The notes beneath the pieces were generated by a model. That model saw only the letters and a program-made list of their open reading frames with translations. It made no database searches and was not told the DNA's origin. A stretch of 64,000 nucleotides of DNA. Source: Lachnospiraceae bacterium NC2008 (GTDB lineage Bacteria; Bacillota; Clostridia; Lachnospirales; Lachnospiraceae). This document shows, in pieces, positions 28,586 to 38,500 of the stretch (the first letter of the stretch is position 1; every line of letters starts with the position of its first letter). Made by a program: the position numbers and the translations under genes. The stretch is taken from contig JHWS01000003.1 in NCBI GenBank assembly GCA_000687675.1, positions 124,001 through 188,000 of the forward strand. The letters are read 5' to 3'.

Positions 28586-28611
28586 ATGAGGGCAGATAAG
28601 TCTGCCCTCAT
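28586..28611 (+). other. frr-uppS intercistronic hairpin
   Basis: A perfect 11-bp stem (ATGAGGGCAGA / TCTGCCCTCAT) with loop TAAG but no T-run. It may partly terminate or protect the pyrH-frr message; the uppS coding region starts 38 bp later. Confidence 0.65.
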
Positions 28612-28648
28612 TATGTATAGTCCACTTTTATATCGATGGAGATTAATG

Positions 28649-29347
28649 ATGAACATTCCAAAACATATAGCGGTTATACTTGACGGCAATGGTAGATGGG
28701 CAAAGAGTAAGGGTATGCCTAGAAATTATGGTCATGTGCAGGGTGCCAAGACAGTAGAGAATATGTGCGAGATCATGTGGAATAAGGGCGTAGAGTACTT
28801 TACCGTATACGCATTTTCCACAGAGAACTGGTCAAGACCTAAGGAAGAGGTAACTCTTCTTATGAAACTTCTTCGTGATTATATGAAGAACTGCATAAAG
28901 AGAGCTACTAAAAATAATATGAAGGTCAGAGTTATCGGTGATAAGACTAAGCTTGCTGATGATATTCAGGAAAGTATAAAGAATCTTGAAGAAGCAACTA
29001 AGGATAATACAGGTTTAAAATTTACTATAGCAATTAACTACGGATCTAGAGATGAGATGAGACGTGGTATAACAGATATTGCTAAGAAGGTTAAAGCTGG
29101 CCAGATAGAACCAGAGGATATAACTGAGGACATGATATCTGCTAGCTTAGATACAGAGGGTATGCCTGATCCTGACTTATTAATTAGAACAAGTGGCGAG
29201 CAGAGAATATCTAACTATCTTCTTTGGCAGATTGCTTATTCAGAGTTCTATTTTACTCCTGTATGTTGGCCTGATTTTGATGAAGCAGAGCTGGACAAGG
29301 CCATAGAAGCATATAATACCAGAGATAGAAGATTTGGTAAGGTATAA
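28649..29347 (+). CDS. uppS: Isoprenyl transferase (undecaprenyl diphosphate synthase)
   Basis: A 232-aa cis-prenyltransferase that makes the C55 lipid carrier for wall synthesis. The catalytic Asp lies in AVILDGNGRWAK (residues about 8-19), with HVQGAKTVE, FSTENWSRP and RTSGEQRISNYLLWQ later. The frame is open to ATG 28586, but that region forms a hairpin; GGAG at 28638-28641 is placed for ATG 28649. Position before cdsA is standard. Confidence 0.96.
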   Translation: MNIPKHIAVILDGNGRWAKSKGMPRNYGHVQGAKTVENMCEIMWNKGVEYFTVYAFSTENWSRPKEEVTLLMKLLRDYMKNCIKRATKNNMKVRVIGDKTKLADDIQESIKNLEEATKDNTGLKFTIAINYGSRDEMRRGITDIAKKVKAGQIEPEDITEDMISASLDTEGMPDPDLLIRTSGEQRISNYLLWQIAYSEFYFTPVCWPDFDEAELDKAIEAYNTRDRRFGKV

Positions 29348-29370
29348 AAATAATAGAAAAGGGTTTAGCT

Positions 29371-30213
29371 ATGAAAACAAGAGTTATAAGTGGAATATTT
29401 ATCGTAATATTTACATTGGGTTTGGTATGGCTTGGAGATTTGTATCTTGCAGGGGCACTCCTTGCAATTTCAATATGTGCATATTTTGAATTATGCCATG
29501 CTACAAAGGTATCTGAACCAGGTAAGGTCAATGCATTAGAAGTAGTTACAAGTATAGTAATTGCAGGGTATTATGCATTAGTTTACTTTGTGAACAATCC
29601 ATTATACAGCATGTTAGTAATAGTATTATTATTAATTATTCATATGTTTGTATATGTACTTGCATATCCTAAATATCACGCTGACCAGATTATGAAGTCA
29701 TATTTTTCATTTGTATATGCACCAGTTATGCTTTCATTCATAACTATGACAAGACAGATGAGTGGTAAGCTTGATACAGATGCTAATATAATTGGTTTCT
29801 ATGCTGTATGGATGATTTTCATCTCAGCATGGTTTTCAGATACTATGGCTTACTTTACAGGAGTATGTATCGGTAAGCATAAGGCATTTCCAGTGTTATC
29901 TCCAAAGAAAACTATTGAAGGCTGCGTAGGTGGAATATGCGGCGGTGCTCTTGGCGGATATCTTTACGGATTAGTGCTTACAAAGTGCGGCGTTATGGGA
30001 AGTGAGATTATCCTTCCATTCGTACTTCTCGGATTTGTAGGAAGTATAGTTGGTATGATTGGCGACCTTGCAGCGTCAGCAATTAAGAGAAATTATGAAA
30101 TCAAAGATTATGGCAAGATTATTCCAGGCCATGGCGGCTTTATGGATAGATTCGATAGTATTATCTTTACAGCACCATTAGTTTATATTCTTGCTACATT
30201 CTTTATCTTATAA
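29371..30213 (+). CDS. cdsA: Phosphatidate cytidylyltransferase
   Basis: A 280-aa integral membrane enzyme (about eight hydrophobic segments) that makes CDP-diacylglycerol, the precursor of all phospholipids. The C-terminal signature is present: SAIKRNYEIKDYGKI, then PGHGGFMDRFDS near residue 255. It supplies the pathway that ends in the cardiolipin synthase at 1184. Confidence 0.95.
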   Translation: MKTRVISGIFIVIFTLGLVWLGDLYLAGALLAISICAYFELCHATKVSEPGKVNALEVVTSIVIAGYYALVYFVNNPLYSMLVIVLLLIIHMFVYVLAYPKYHADQIMKSYFSFVYAPVMLSFITMTRQMSGKLDTDANIIGFYAVWMIFISAWFSDTMAYFTGVCIGKHKAFPVLSPKKTIEGCVGGICGGALGGYLYGLVLTKCGVMGSEIILPFVLLGFVGSIVGMIGDLAASAIKRNYEIKDYGKIIPGHGGFMDRFDSIIFTAPLVYILATFFIL

Positions 30214-30237
30214 GATTATTTCCAATAGGTATATGAT

Positions 30238-31380
30238 ATGAGAAAACTTGTTGTATTAGGTTCTACAGGTTCTATAGGAACACAGACTCTTGAAGTTGTT
30301 ACTGAGCAGGGAGACCTTGAAGTATTTGGTCTTGTTGCAGGTAGCAGGGTAGAACTATTAGAAAAACAGATAAGACAGTATAAGCCTAAGTTCGCATGTA
30401 TGTGGACAAAAGAAGCAGCAGATGATCTTAAGGCCAGAATAGGGGATATGGATGTTACTGTACTTCATGGTATGGATGGCATCATAGAACTGGTTACTAA
30501 GGAAGGATATGATGTCCTTGTAACAGCTATCGTTGGTATGATTGGTATAAGACCAACTATTGCTGCTATTAACTGCGGAAAGACTATTGCTCTTGCAAAT
30601 AAGGAGACATTAGTAACTGCAGGTCATATTATTATGCCACTTGCAAAGGAGAAGAATGTACCTATTCTTCCAGTTGATTCTGAGCACAGTGCTATATTCC
30701 AGTCTCTTAATGGAGAACCAAAGGACAGAATAAAGAAGATTATTCTTACCTGTTCCGGTGGACCATTTAGAGGAAAGAAGACAGAGGATTTAGTTAATAT
30801 AGGTCCAGCTGATGCCCTTAAGCATCCAAACTGGGATATGGGTAGAAAGATTACCATAGACTCTGCATCCTTAGTAAATAAAGGCCTTGAAGTTATGGAG
30901 GCCAGATGGTTATTTGATGTGGATATAGACCATGTTCAGGTAGTGGTACATCCTCAATCTATACTTCATTCTGGAGTTGAATTTGTGGATGGTGCACTCA
31001 TTGGTCAGATGGGAGTTCCTGATATGAAACTTCCTATTCTTTATGCTTTATACTATCCTGACAGAAGACCTATGAATGCTAAGAAGTTAGATCTTTTCGA
31101 AGTAGGTCAGATGACATTTGAAAAACCAGACACTGATACATTCAGAGGGCTTGCCCTTGCAACCAAGGCAGGTAAGGTAGGGGGAAGTCTTCCTACAGTA
31201 TTCAATGCTGCCAACGAAAGAGCAGTTAAACTATTCTTAGAAGAGAAGATTTCATTCCTTGGTATATATGAACTTATTGAGGAATGCATGGATAAGCACA
31301 GCTTAATAGCTAATCCATCTCTTGATGATATTCTTGAGACAGAAGCTGCTGTGTATAGATACATAGATTCAAAATTCTAA
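30238..31380 (+). CDS. dxr: 1-deoxy-D-xylulose-5-phosphate reductoisomerase
   Basis: A 380-aa NADPH enzyme making MEP in the non-mevalonate isoprenoid pathway. It has VLGSTGSIGTQTLEV at the N-terminus, ALANKETLVTAG near residue 120, PVDSEHSAIFQ near 145, TCSGGPFR near 178 and the H-P-Q-S-ILHS loop near 240. Together with ispG it shows a MEP-dependent organism. Confidence 0.97.
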   Translation: MRKLVVLGSTGSIGTQTLEVVTEQGDLEVFGLVAGSRVELLEKQIRQYKPKFACMWTKEAADDLKARIGDMDVTVLHGMDGIIELVTKEGYDVLVTAIVGMIGIRPTIAAINCGKTIALANKETLVTAGHIIMPLAKEKNVPILPVDSEHSAIFQSLNGEPKDRIKKIILTCSGGPFRGKKTEDLVNIGPADALKHPNWDMGRKITIDSASLVNKGLEVMEARWLFDVDIDHVQVVVHPQSILHSGVEFVDGALIGQMGVPDMKLPILYALYYPDRRPMNAKKLDLFEVGQMTFEKPDTDTFRGLALATKAGKVGGSLPTVFNAANERAVKLFLEEKISFLGIYELIEECMDKHSLIANPSLDDILETEAAVYRYIDSKF

Positions 31381-31393
31381 AGGGGACAATATA

Positions 31394-32536
31394 TTGGCTT
31401 CAACATTAGTTACAATCTTAAGTTTCTTAGTTATATTTACAGTTATCGTAGTATCTCACGAGTTCGGACATTTTATTATTGGAAGAATCAACGGTATAGA
31501 CGTTGAAGAATTTGCCATAGGTATGGGTCCGGCAATCTTTAAAAAGAAATTCAAGCATACAACTCTTGCTATCAGGCTGTTTCCTATAGGTGGAGCCTGT
31601 GTTTTCCGTGGCATGGATGTGCTTGGGGATGCTGATGATGAAGAGGAAGAAGAAACTCTTGATGAAGATGGTAACGAAGTAGACAAGAAGAAGCTCTCTG
31701 TAAAAGAAAGAAGAGCTATGCTTCCTGATGGTTCATTTGCCAAGGCTAGTGTAGGTGCAAGAATAGCAACTGTTCTTGCTGGTCCAATCTTTAATATAAT
31801 CTTAGCTTATCTTCTTTCATTGTTTATATGCTGGAACTGTGGTAGCGACCTTCCTATAGTTAGCGGTATCAGTGATGGTATGCCTGCTCAGGAAGCTGGT
31901 ATACAGGAAGGCGATGTAATTAAAGAAATAAACGGCGAAAAGATATGTGTATGGGGCGAAGTTAGTCTTATCTCTATGATGAGTAATGGAGAGCCTCTTA
32001 ACATTGTTTACGAAAGAGACGGCAAGACATATAAAACAACTATAGTGCCTCAGTATAGTAAAGAGGCGGGAAGATATTATATAGGTCTTATTGGTGGTAA
32101 TATACAGGCTGACGGAAGAAATCTTAATGTCTTTAAGTACGGAGCTTATGAGGTTAGATATTGGTTTGTAGCCACATATAAGAGTATAGGATATATGTTT
32201 TCTGGCAGAGGATCACTTGATGATTTAGCTGGTCCAGTAGGTGTAGCCAATGTTATAGATGACACTATTGAAGAAACTCAGCAATATGGCTGGTTCACAG
32301 TGTTTATTAACATGGTTAATATAGCAGTTCTTCTTAGTGTTAACCTTGGTATTATTAACATGCTTCCATTCCCAGCTATTGATGGAGGAAGGTTAATATT
32401 CCTTCTATGGGAAGCAATAACAGGTAAGCCTGTTCCACCTGAGAAAGAAGGTATCGTTCATCTTATAGGTATCATCCTTCTCTTTGCCCTTATGATAGTA
32501 GTATTATTTAATGATATAGGAAAATTCTTCAGATAA
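31394..32536 (+). CDS. rseP: Site-2 intramembrane metalloprotease RseP (M50)
   Basis: A 380-aa membrane protease that cleaves substrates within the membrane. Zinc motif HEFGH is near residue 22. One PDZ domain (about 165-235) follows an unusual acidic stretch (residues about 80-95, mostly Asp/Glu) and a Lys-rich patch. The second motif is NMLPFPAIDGGR (about 320), with Ile in place of the usual Leu before DG. The start is TTG 31394, after AGGGG at 31381-31385. Likely targets are anti-sigma factors and leftover signal peptides, as known for RseP/RasP. Confidence 0.93.
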   Translation: MASTLVTILSFLVIFTVIVVSHEFGHFIIGRINGIDVEEFAIGMGPAIFKKKFKHTTLAIRLFPIGGACVFRGMDVLGDADDEEEEETLDEDGNEVDKKKLSVKERRAMLPDGSFAKASVGARIATVLAGPIFNIILAYLLSLFICWNCGSDLPIVSGISDGMPAQEAGIQEGDVIKEINGEKICVWGEVSLISMMSNGEPLNIVYERDGKTYKTTIVPQYSKEAGRYYIGLIGGNIQADGRNLNVFKYGAYEVRYWFVATYKSIGYMFSGRGSLDDLAGPVGVANVIDDTIEETQQYGWFTVFINMVNIAVLLSVNLGIINMLPFPAIDGGRLIFLLWEAITGKPVPPEKEGIVHLIGIILLFALMIVVLFNDIGKFFR

Positions 32537-32546
32537 GGAGGACAGT

Positions 32547-33290
32547 ATTATCATAAAAACTAAATACCATGATGGATACCTACTTAGGTACTGGGGGTCC
32601 TATTACGATGCAGGCAAGCGGCCTGTTAATCAGGACTCAGCACTACTTCTGGATATCCAGACTGCAGCCTGTCAGGTCTGCATGTGCGCAGTTGCAGACG
32701 GACTTGGAGGTATGGACTACGGAGAAGTCGCCTCTGGTTATATTATTGAGATATTATCTAGCTGGTTCTACAGTGATCTCATAAACCTGTTAAAAAGACG
32801 AGGATCTCTTAAAGCAATCTGGAATTCTCTGTATAAGATCTTATACAGGGCTCACAATGAATTAAAAGAATATGGACTTAAAAATGGGATAAAGACAGGT
32901 ACAACTTTATCACTTCTTCTTTGCGTTGGTAATAAATCCTTAGTTGTAAACCAGGGAGATACTGCCATATATGAAATTAATAAGAAAAAACAGGTTAGAT
33001 GTTTAAATCCCATGATAGCTAAGGTTGATAGTAAGTTAACAAACTGTATAGGCCTTGGTTCTATAAAGAATATCTATATGAAAAAAAATAGGATAAGGAA
33101 AAATACCTCTTATCTTATATGTTCGGATGGATATTATAAAATGCTTGATATTAGTAACATGGCAGCAGCTTTACACAGTCAAAATATAGCCTCTAATGAA
33201 TCTATAAATAAAATCTTAAGGACATTTGGTAAGAAGAATGAACAAATGGGAGAAGAGGATAATATGACTGCTATCTGTCTTATGTTTTAA
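32547..33290 (+). CDS. PP2C-family Ser/Thr phosphatase with a non-standard start codon
   Basis: A 247-aa PPM/PP2C phosphatase. Motifs: RPVNQDS (about residue 25), ADGLGG (about 48), GTTLSLLL and NQGDTA (about 115-137), LICSDGYY (about 190), EDNMTAICL at the end. The first ATG in frame (32682) falls after RPVNQDS, and no ATG/GTG/TTG exists earlier in the frame. The frame is continuous back to rseP, and a strong GGAGG (32537-32541) lies 5 nt before ATT 32547 and 8 nt before ATC 32550. Translation therefore probably starts at ATT (or ATC), as known for AUU in infC. It directly precedes a Ser/Thr kinase, its likely opposing partner. Confidence 0.82.
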   Translation: MIIKTKYHDGYLLRYWGSYYDAGKRPVNQDSALLLDIQTAACQVCMCAVADGLGGMDYGEVASGYIIEILSSWFYSDLINLLKRRGSLKAIWNSLYKILYRAHNELKEYGLKNGIKTGTTLSLLLCVGNKSLVVNQGDTAIYEINKKKQVRCLNPMIAKVDSKLTNCIGLGSIKNIYMKKNRIRKNTSYLICSDGYYKMLDISNMAAALHSQNIASNESINKILRTFGKKNEQMGEEDNMTAICLMF

Positions 33291-33307
33291 ATATGAGGGA
33301 CATAATT

Positions 33308-34342
33308 ATGTACATTGGAAAATATAAAATAATTAAAGAACTGGGAAGAGGAGCTATGGGAAAAGTTTATCTTGGAGAAGACAGCCAGCTAGGTAAACTC
33401 TATGCTATAAAAACAGCAATCCAAACACCAGATGGAAAATATGTAGAAGCACTAAAACATGAATGCCATATTATGAAGAACCTGTCAGAAAGATTTATCC
33501 CCTATGTTGTGGATGTGGGCCAGGATGGGGATATAACCTATATGGTTATGGAATATATAGAGGGAGAGAATCTTCAGGATTACCTTTCTAAACATGCTCC
33601 TCTTTCTCCTGATAGGGCTGTGGACTATATTAAGAAAATCACAGATATAATTTCATATCTTCATAGTCAAAATCCAGGCATAATATTTAGGGATTTAAAG
33701 CCATCAAATCTTATTATTGATAATAATGACAATATCAGGCTACTTGATTTTGGTGCAGGTATAGAAGCATACCATATGACTGACAGTTTATATATAATGG
33801 GAACTTATGGCTATGCTGCCCCAGAAGTATTAGAAGGGAAAAATATAGGTAGGAGTTCTGATATTTATTCTTTAGGAGCTATATTATATTTTATGCTTAC
33901 AGGAATAGACCCTGCGCTGCCACCATACAAGATAGAGGATATCCAAGAGGCTGATATAACAGTAGGAGATAGTTTATGTAAGCTGGTAAATGATATGACT
34001 AATCCATCTGTTTCTAAAAGAATATCTACATGTCAGGTCTTAGAAGATAGAATAAGGGACTTAAAAGATTGTAGTAAAGCCAGAAAGTTATATAGAGATT
34101 ATCTGGTATTTTATCCAGCATTTATACTTGGGATAGTATATTCGAGTTATTATATATGGCTTAGCTATGTTAAAGAATGCATCTTATATAATAAACTATA
34201 TATTTCCCTGGCCATACTCTTAGGCCTTATTTTAATAAAGAGAACACTGGACAGGCAGTATGATAATAGGCATTTTATACGAAAAAGAAGGATTAATCTT
34301 ATATACACTGAAAAGCGTGTGGTGTTCTTTCCCCGTCACTGA
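33308..34342 (+). CDS. Membrane-anchored Ser/Thr protein kinase
   Basis: A 344-aa eukaryotic-like kinase. Gly loop GRGAMGKVY (about residue 13), Lys in YAIKTA (about 33), catalytic loop FRDLKPSN (about 128; Phe replaces His of HRD), DFGAG (about 148), and the APE region in GYAAPEVLE. The kinase ends near 255; two hydrophobic segments (about 265-285 and 295-313) follow, but there are no PASTA repeats. The frame opens at ATG 33293, but GAGGGA fits ATG 33308. Its last codons lie in a repeat element shared with 34404-34433, so the tail (KRVVFFPRH) is probably repeat-derived. It pairs with the PP2C gene 17 bp upstream. Confidence 0.88.
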   Translation: MYIGKYKIIKELGRGAMGKVYLGEDSQLGKLYAIKTAIQTPDGKYVEALKHECHIMKNLSERFIPYVVDVGQDGDITYMVMEYIEGENLQDYLSKHAPLSPDRAVDYIKKITDIISYLHSQNPGIIFRDLKPSNLIIDNNDNIRLLDFGAGIEAYHMTDSLYIMGTYGYAAPEVLEGKNIGRSSDIYSLGAILYFMLTGIDPALPPYKIEDIQEADITVGDSLCKLVNDMTNPSVSKRISTCQVLEDRIRDLKDCSKARKLYRDYLVFYPAFILGIVYSSYYIWLSYVKECILYNKLYISLAILLGLILIKRTLDRQYDNRHFIRKRRINLIYTEKRVVFFPRH

Positions 34343-34435
34343 TGTGGTAAAACAATTCGTACACGAATTGTTATCACGCTGCGGTCGTCAAGAACACATG
34401 AGCGTGTTCTTTCCTCGTCGCTGACGTGGTATAAT
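34322..34435. repeat. Tandem palindromic repeat, locus B; ends in the ispG promoter
   Basis: A left partial unit (34322-34353) overlaps the kinase 3' end; a 17-nt inverted repeat (AATTCGT / ACGAATT) follows; then a full unit runs 34371-34435 from TTATCAC through GGTCGTC, a hairpin (AGAACAC / GTGTTCT), TCGTCGC and GTGGTATAAT. Left 34322-34350 and right 34404-34432 agree at 25 of 29 bases. TATAAT (34430-34435) is placed to drive ispG. Same layout as 18846-18987, with different but still paired stems. Confidence 0.75.
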
Positions 34436-34474
34436 TGTGTATGTCTGTGAAAATGAAAATACGGAGGGAAACCC

Positions 34475-35536
34475 ATGGCATATAGAGATAATACAAAGGT
34501 AATAAAGATAGGAGACAGAGTAATAGGTGGCGGCAATCCAATACTTATTCAGTCTATGACTAATACTCCTACAGAAGATGTTGAAGCAACAGTAAATCAG
34601 ATTCTCAGACTTGAAGAAGCTGGCTGTGAGATTATTAGATGTACAGTACCTAATGAGGCAGCAGCTAAGGCAATTGGAGAGATAAAGAAGAAGATACATA
34701 TTCCTCTTGTTGCTGATATTCATTTTGATTATAAGATGGCAATAAAGGCTATGGAGAATGGTGCCGACAAGATAAGAATCAATCCAGGAAACATTGGCGG
34801 TGAAGAGAAACTTCGTGAGGTAGTTAAGGTTGCCAAGGAAAGACAGATTCCTATAAGAGTAGGTGTTAACTCTGGTTCTCTTGAGAAGGAACTTGTTGAA
34901 AAATATAATGGGGTAACAGCACAGGGTATAGTTGAAAGTGCTTTAGATAAAGTTCGTATGATTGAGCGTGCAGGATATGACAATATGGTTGTATCTATTA
35001 AATCATCAGATGTACTTATGTGTGTTCAGGCTCACGAACTTATAGCAAAAGAGATTAACTATCCACTTCACGTTGGTATTACAGAAGCTGGAACTTTAAT
35101 TAGTGGTAATATTAAATCTTCAATAGGCCTTGGACTTATCTTAAATCAGGGTATAGGTGATACTATTCGTGTATCTCTTACAGGAGACCCTGTAGAAGAG
35201 GTTAAGTCTGCAAGAATCATTCTTAGAACACTAGGGCTAAGAAAAGGCGGAATAGAGATAGTTTCATGTCCTACATGTGGTAGAACTAAGATTGACCTTA
35301 TTGGACTTGCTAATAAGGTTGAAACTATGGTTTCTAAGTATGAGTACAATATTAAAGTTGCAGTTATGGGCTGTGCAGTTAATGGACCAGGTGAAGCTAA
35401 GGAAGCAGATCTTGGAGTTGCAGGTGGAATAGGAGAAGGACTTATTATTAAAAAGGGCCAGATAGTTAAGAAGGTTCCAGAGGATAAGCTTCTCGATGCT
35501 CTTAAAGAAGAACTTGATAACTGGCAGGGTAAGTAA
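34475..35536 (+). CDS. ispG: 4-hydroxy-3-methylbut-2-en-1-yl diphosphate synthase (IspG/GcpE)
   Basis: A 353-aa [4Fe-4S] enzyme converting MEcPP to HMBPP in the MEP pathway. Opening RVIGGGNPILIQSMTNT; DIHFDYKMA near residue 85; cluster cysteines in SCPTCGRTKID (about 266) and MGCAVNGPGEA (about 302). GGAGGG precedes the ATG. Its leader begins at the -10 box supplied by the repeat, so it may be transcribed apart from the upstream kinase. Confidence 0.97.
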   Translation: MAYRDNTKVIKIGDRVIGGGNPILIQSMTNTPTEDVEATVNQILRLEEAGCEIIRCTVPNEAAAKAIGEIKKKIHIPLVADIHFDYKMAIKAMENGADKIRINPGNIGGEEKLREVVKVAKERQIPIRVGVNSGSLEKELVEKYNGVTAQGIVESALDKVRMIERAGYDNMVVSIKSSDVLMCVQAHELIAKEINYPLHVGITEAGTLISGNIKSSIGLGLILNQGIGDTIRVSLTGDPVEEVKSARIILRTLGLRKGGIEIVSCPTCGRTKIDLIGLANKVETMVSKYEYNIKVAVMGCAVNGPGEAKEADLGVAGGIGEGLIIKKGQIVKKVPEDKLLDALKEELDNWQGK

Positions 35537-35545
35537 TAGTAGTTT

Positions 35546-38500
35546 ATGGATAAAGTATCGTTTTTAGACGCTTTTGGTAAACTTGATTTAAAAAGCGATC
35601 TGGTAGAACAATTTGAAAATAGTCTTGTTGAGCGTATGGTATACAGTGAGAAGAATTCCTTCTTACGTGTATACCTTTATAATGATGAGCTCATTTCTAA
35701 GTCTTATATTATTTCTTTAGAGAAGGAACTTGGAAGAAAGGTTTTTTCTCACAAACAGATTCAGGTTAAGATTCACGAAAAATATAAATTATCAGACCAG
35801 TACACACCACAGAACTGGTTTGATATCTATGAGGAAAGTATCAACTTAGAATTAAAGCAGTACGACCAGGTACTTCAGACTTTGTTTAGACAGGGTAGTC
35901 CAGCATTTAACGATGAGGGAGTACTTGTAGTTAAGATTCCTGATACTCCTATTGGCCATTCTAAGGGTACAGAGCTTAAGGAAGTTCTTGAAAGAATAGC
36001 AGGCGAGAGATGTGGTGTGAGCCTTAATGTTGAGATTGAATTCACTGAACCAGTAGAAAGTAGAAGACGTAAAGAGAATGAAATCAGAGTTCAGCATATG
36101 ATCAAGGAAATTACCTTGAGAAATGCTGGCCCAGATGATGCTATTAATATTAGAGATCTTGTTAATCAGGAAGATGGTTCACAAGGTGAACTTTCTGGCA
36201 CTGCCGTTCCAGCTCCAGAAGGACTTCCATGGGATGACAACGCAGTGGCACCAGCTCCTTCTAAAGAAGCAGAAAATGCTGCTCCTGAAGTCAAGCCAGC
36301 AGATAGTAAACCTAAAGAAGCTTCTAAAGACTCAGCTGCCTCTAAATATGGTGCAAAAACTCTTAAGTCATTTAGTGAAGGCGGAGAAAAGAAGTTTAAA
36401 TCTGGCAAGAAGGGCGGATTTGAATTCTCAAGAACTCTTAGAAAATCAGATAATCCTAATCTTATCTATAATAAGGAATTTGAAGGCGAAGCAGTTAAGC
36501 TTGAAGATGTTCAGGATGAGCTTGGTGAAATTATAGTTGAAGGTCAGATTATAAATATAGAAGAAAAGTTCCTTGAGAAATCAGGAAAAACTATTTATAA
36601 GTTTGAGATTTCTGACTTTACTGATTCGATAAAGATTAAGATGTTCCTTTCTCAGGAATTTACAGATGAGATAAGACCGCTTGCCAAAGTTGGAGACTTT
36701 ATTAAGGCCAAGGGTGTTGTAGCATTTGACTCTTTTGACCGTGAACTTGAGATGGGCTCAGTCTTTGGAATTATGAAGGGAAGCTATAGTGCCAAGAAGA
36801 GAGAAGACCTTTGGCCACGTAAGAGAGTTGAACTTCACTGTCATACAAAGATGAGCGATATGGATGGTATAGCCGATGCAGGGGCTGTAATTAAACAGGC
36901 TAAAAACTTCGGACACACTGCAGTTGCTATTACTGATCATGGAGCCCTTCAGTCATTCCCTGAAGCTAACCATGCAATTAAACCTGATGACCCATTTAAG
37001 ATTATATATGGACTGGAAGGTTATCTTGTTAATGACCTTAAGACACCAGTTACAAATAGTAAGGGGCAGGATTTTGATAACCACTATGTTGTATTCGATA
37101 TTGAAACAACAGGTTTCTCTCCTGTAAGCGATAAGATTATCGAAATTGGTGCAGTTAAGATTCAGAACGGTAAGGTTACAGACTCTTTCTCAGAGTTTAT
37201 TAATCCAGAGATTCCTATTCCAAGAAAGATTGTAAAGCTTACTGATATTAACGACTCTATGGTTATGGACGCACCAACTGTAGATGTTATACTTCCAAGA
37301 TTTGTTCAGTTCTGTGAAGATTGTATTATGGTTGCTCACAATGCTGATTTCGATATGAGCTTTATCAATGCCAAGTGCAAGGAGCAGGGTATAGATGTTG
37401 ACTATACCTATATAGATACCATGCGTATTTCCCAGGCTCTCTTCCCAACTCAGGCAAGACATAACCTTGATGCTCTTTGTAAAACTCTTAACCTTGTTAA
37501 TGAGAAGCACCACAGAGCCGTAGCCGATGCTGAGGTTACAGGTAAGATATTTATGCGTTTCCAGGAGATGCTTGCAGATAAAGATATCCATAATCTGGAT
37601 GAACTTAATGAATACTGTAAGCTTCCAAAAGAAGCTATAGCAAGACTTCATGAGTACCATATTACTATTCTTGCAAAGAATGAGATAGGTCGCCGTAATC
37701 TTTATAAGTTAGTATCTATGTCTAATCTTGATTACTATCATAGATATCCTAAGATTCCAAAAAGTAAGATTATGGAATACAGAGAAGGACTTATTTTAGG
37801 TACAGCTTGTTCAAATGGTGAACTATATTCTGAGCTTATTAGAAAGGCTCCAGAATCTGAGATAGCTTCTATCATAAGTTTTTATGACTATCTTGAAGTA
37901 CAGCCACCAGGAAATAATATCCATTTAATAGAGAATAGTCATGCAGAAGATATTAACTCTATGGAAGACTTAGAGGATGCTGTACGAACTATTGTAAAAC
38001 TTGGTGAGAAATACAATAAGCCTGTGGTTGCAACCAGCGACGCGCATTTTATCAATCCTGAAGATGGATTATATAGACAGATTATTCTTGATAGTAAAGA
38101 TGCTGACAAAGGACCGGTTCCTTTATATATAAGAACAACTGAGGAGATGCTCGATGAGTTTGCCTTCCTTGGTTCCAACAAGGCTGAGGAAATTGTTATC
38201 GACAACTCTAATCTTATTGCAGACATGTGTGAGAAGATTACTCCAGTTCGTCCAGACAAATGCCCGCCGGTTATCGAAAACTCAGAAGAGGACCTTAGAC
38301 GTATTTGTTATACCAAGGCTCATGAGATGTACGGTGAAGAGCTTCCTAAGATAGTTGAAGAGAGACTTGAAAGAGAGCTTAACTCTATTATTGGTAATGG
38401 ATATGCCGTTATGTATATCATTGCCCAGAAACTGGTTTGGAAGTCTGTAGAGGATGGATACTTAGTTGGTTCAAGAGGATCAGTAGGTTCTTCCTTTGCT

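Noticed and set aside
32569-32784. Frame starting MMDTYLGTGG that overlaps the PP2C 5' end
   Set aside because: It has the only nearby ATG, but its translation has no PP2C motif. The alternative frame reads RPVNQDS and ADGLGG without a break.
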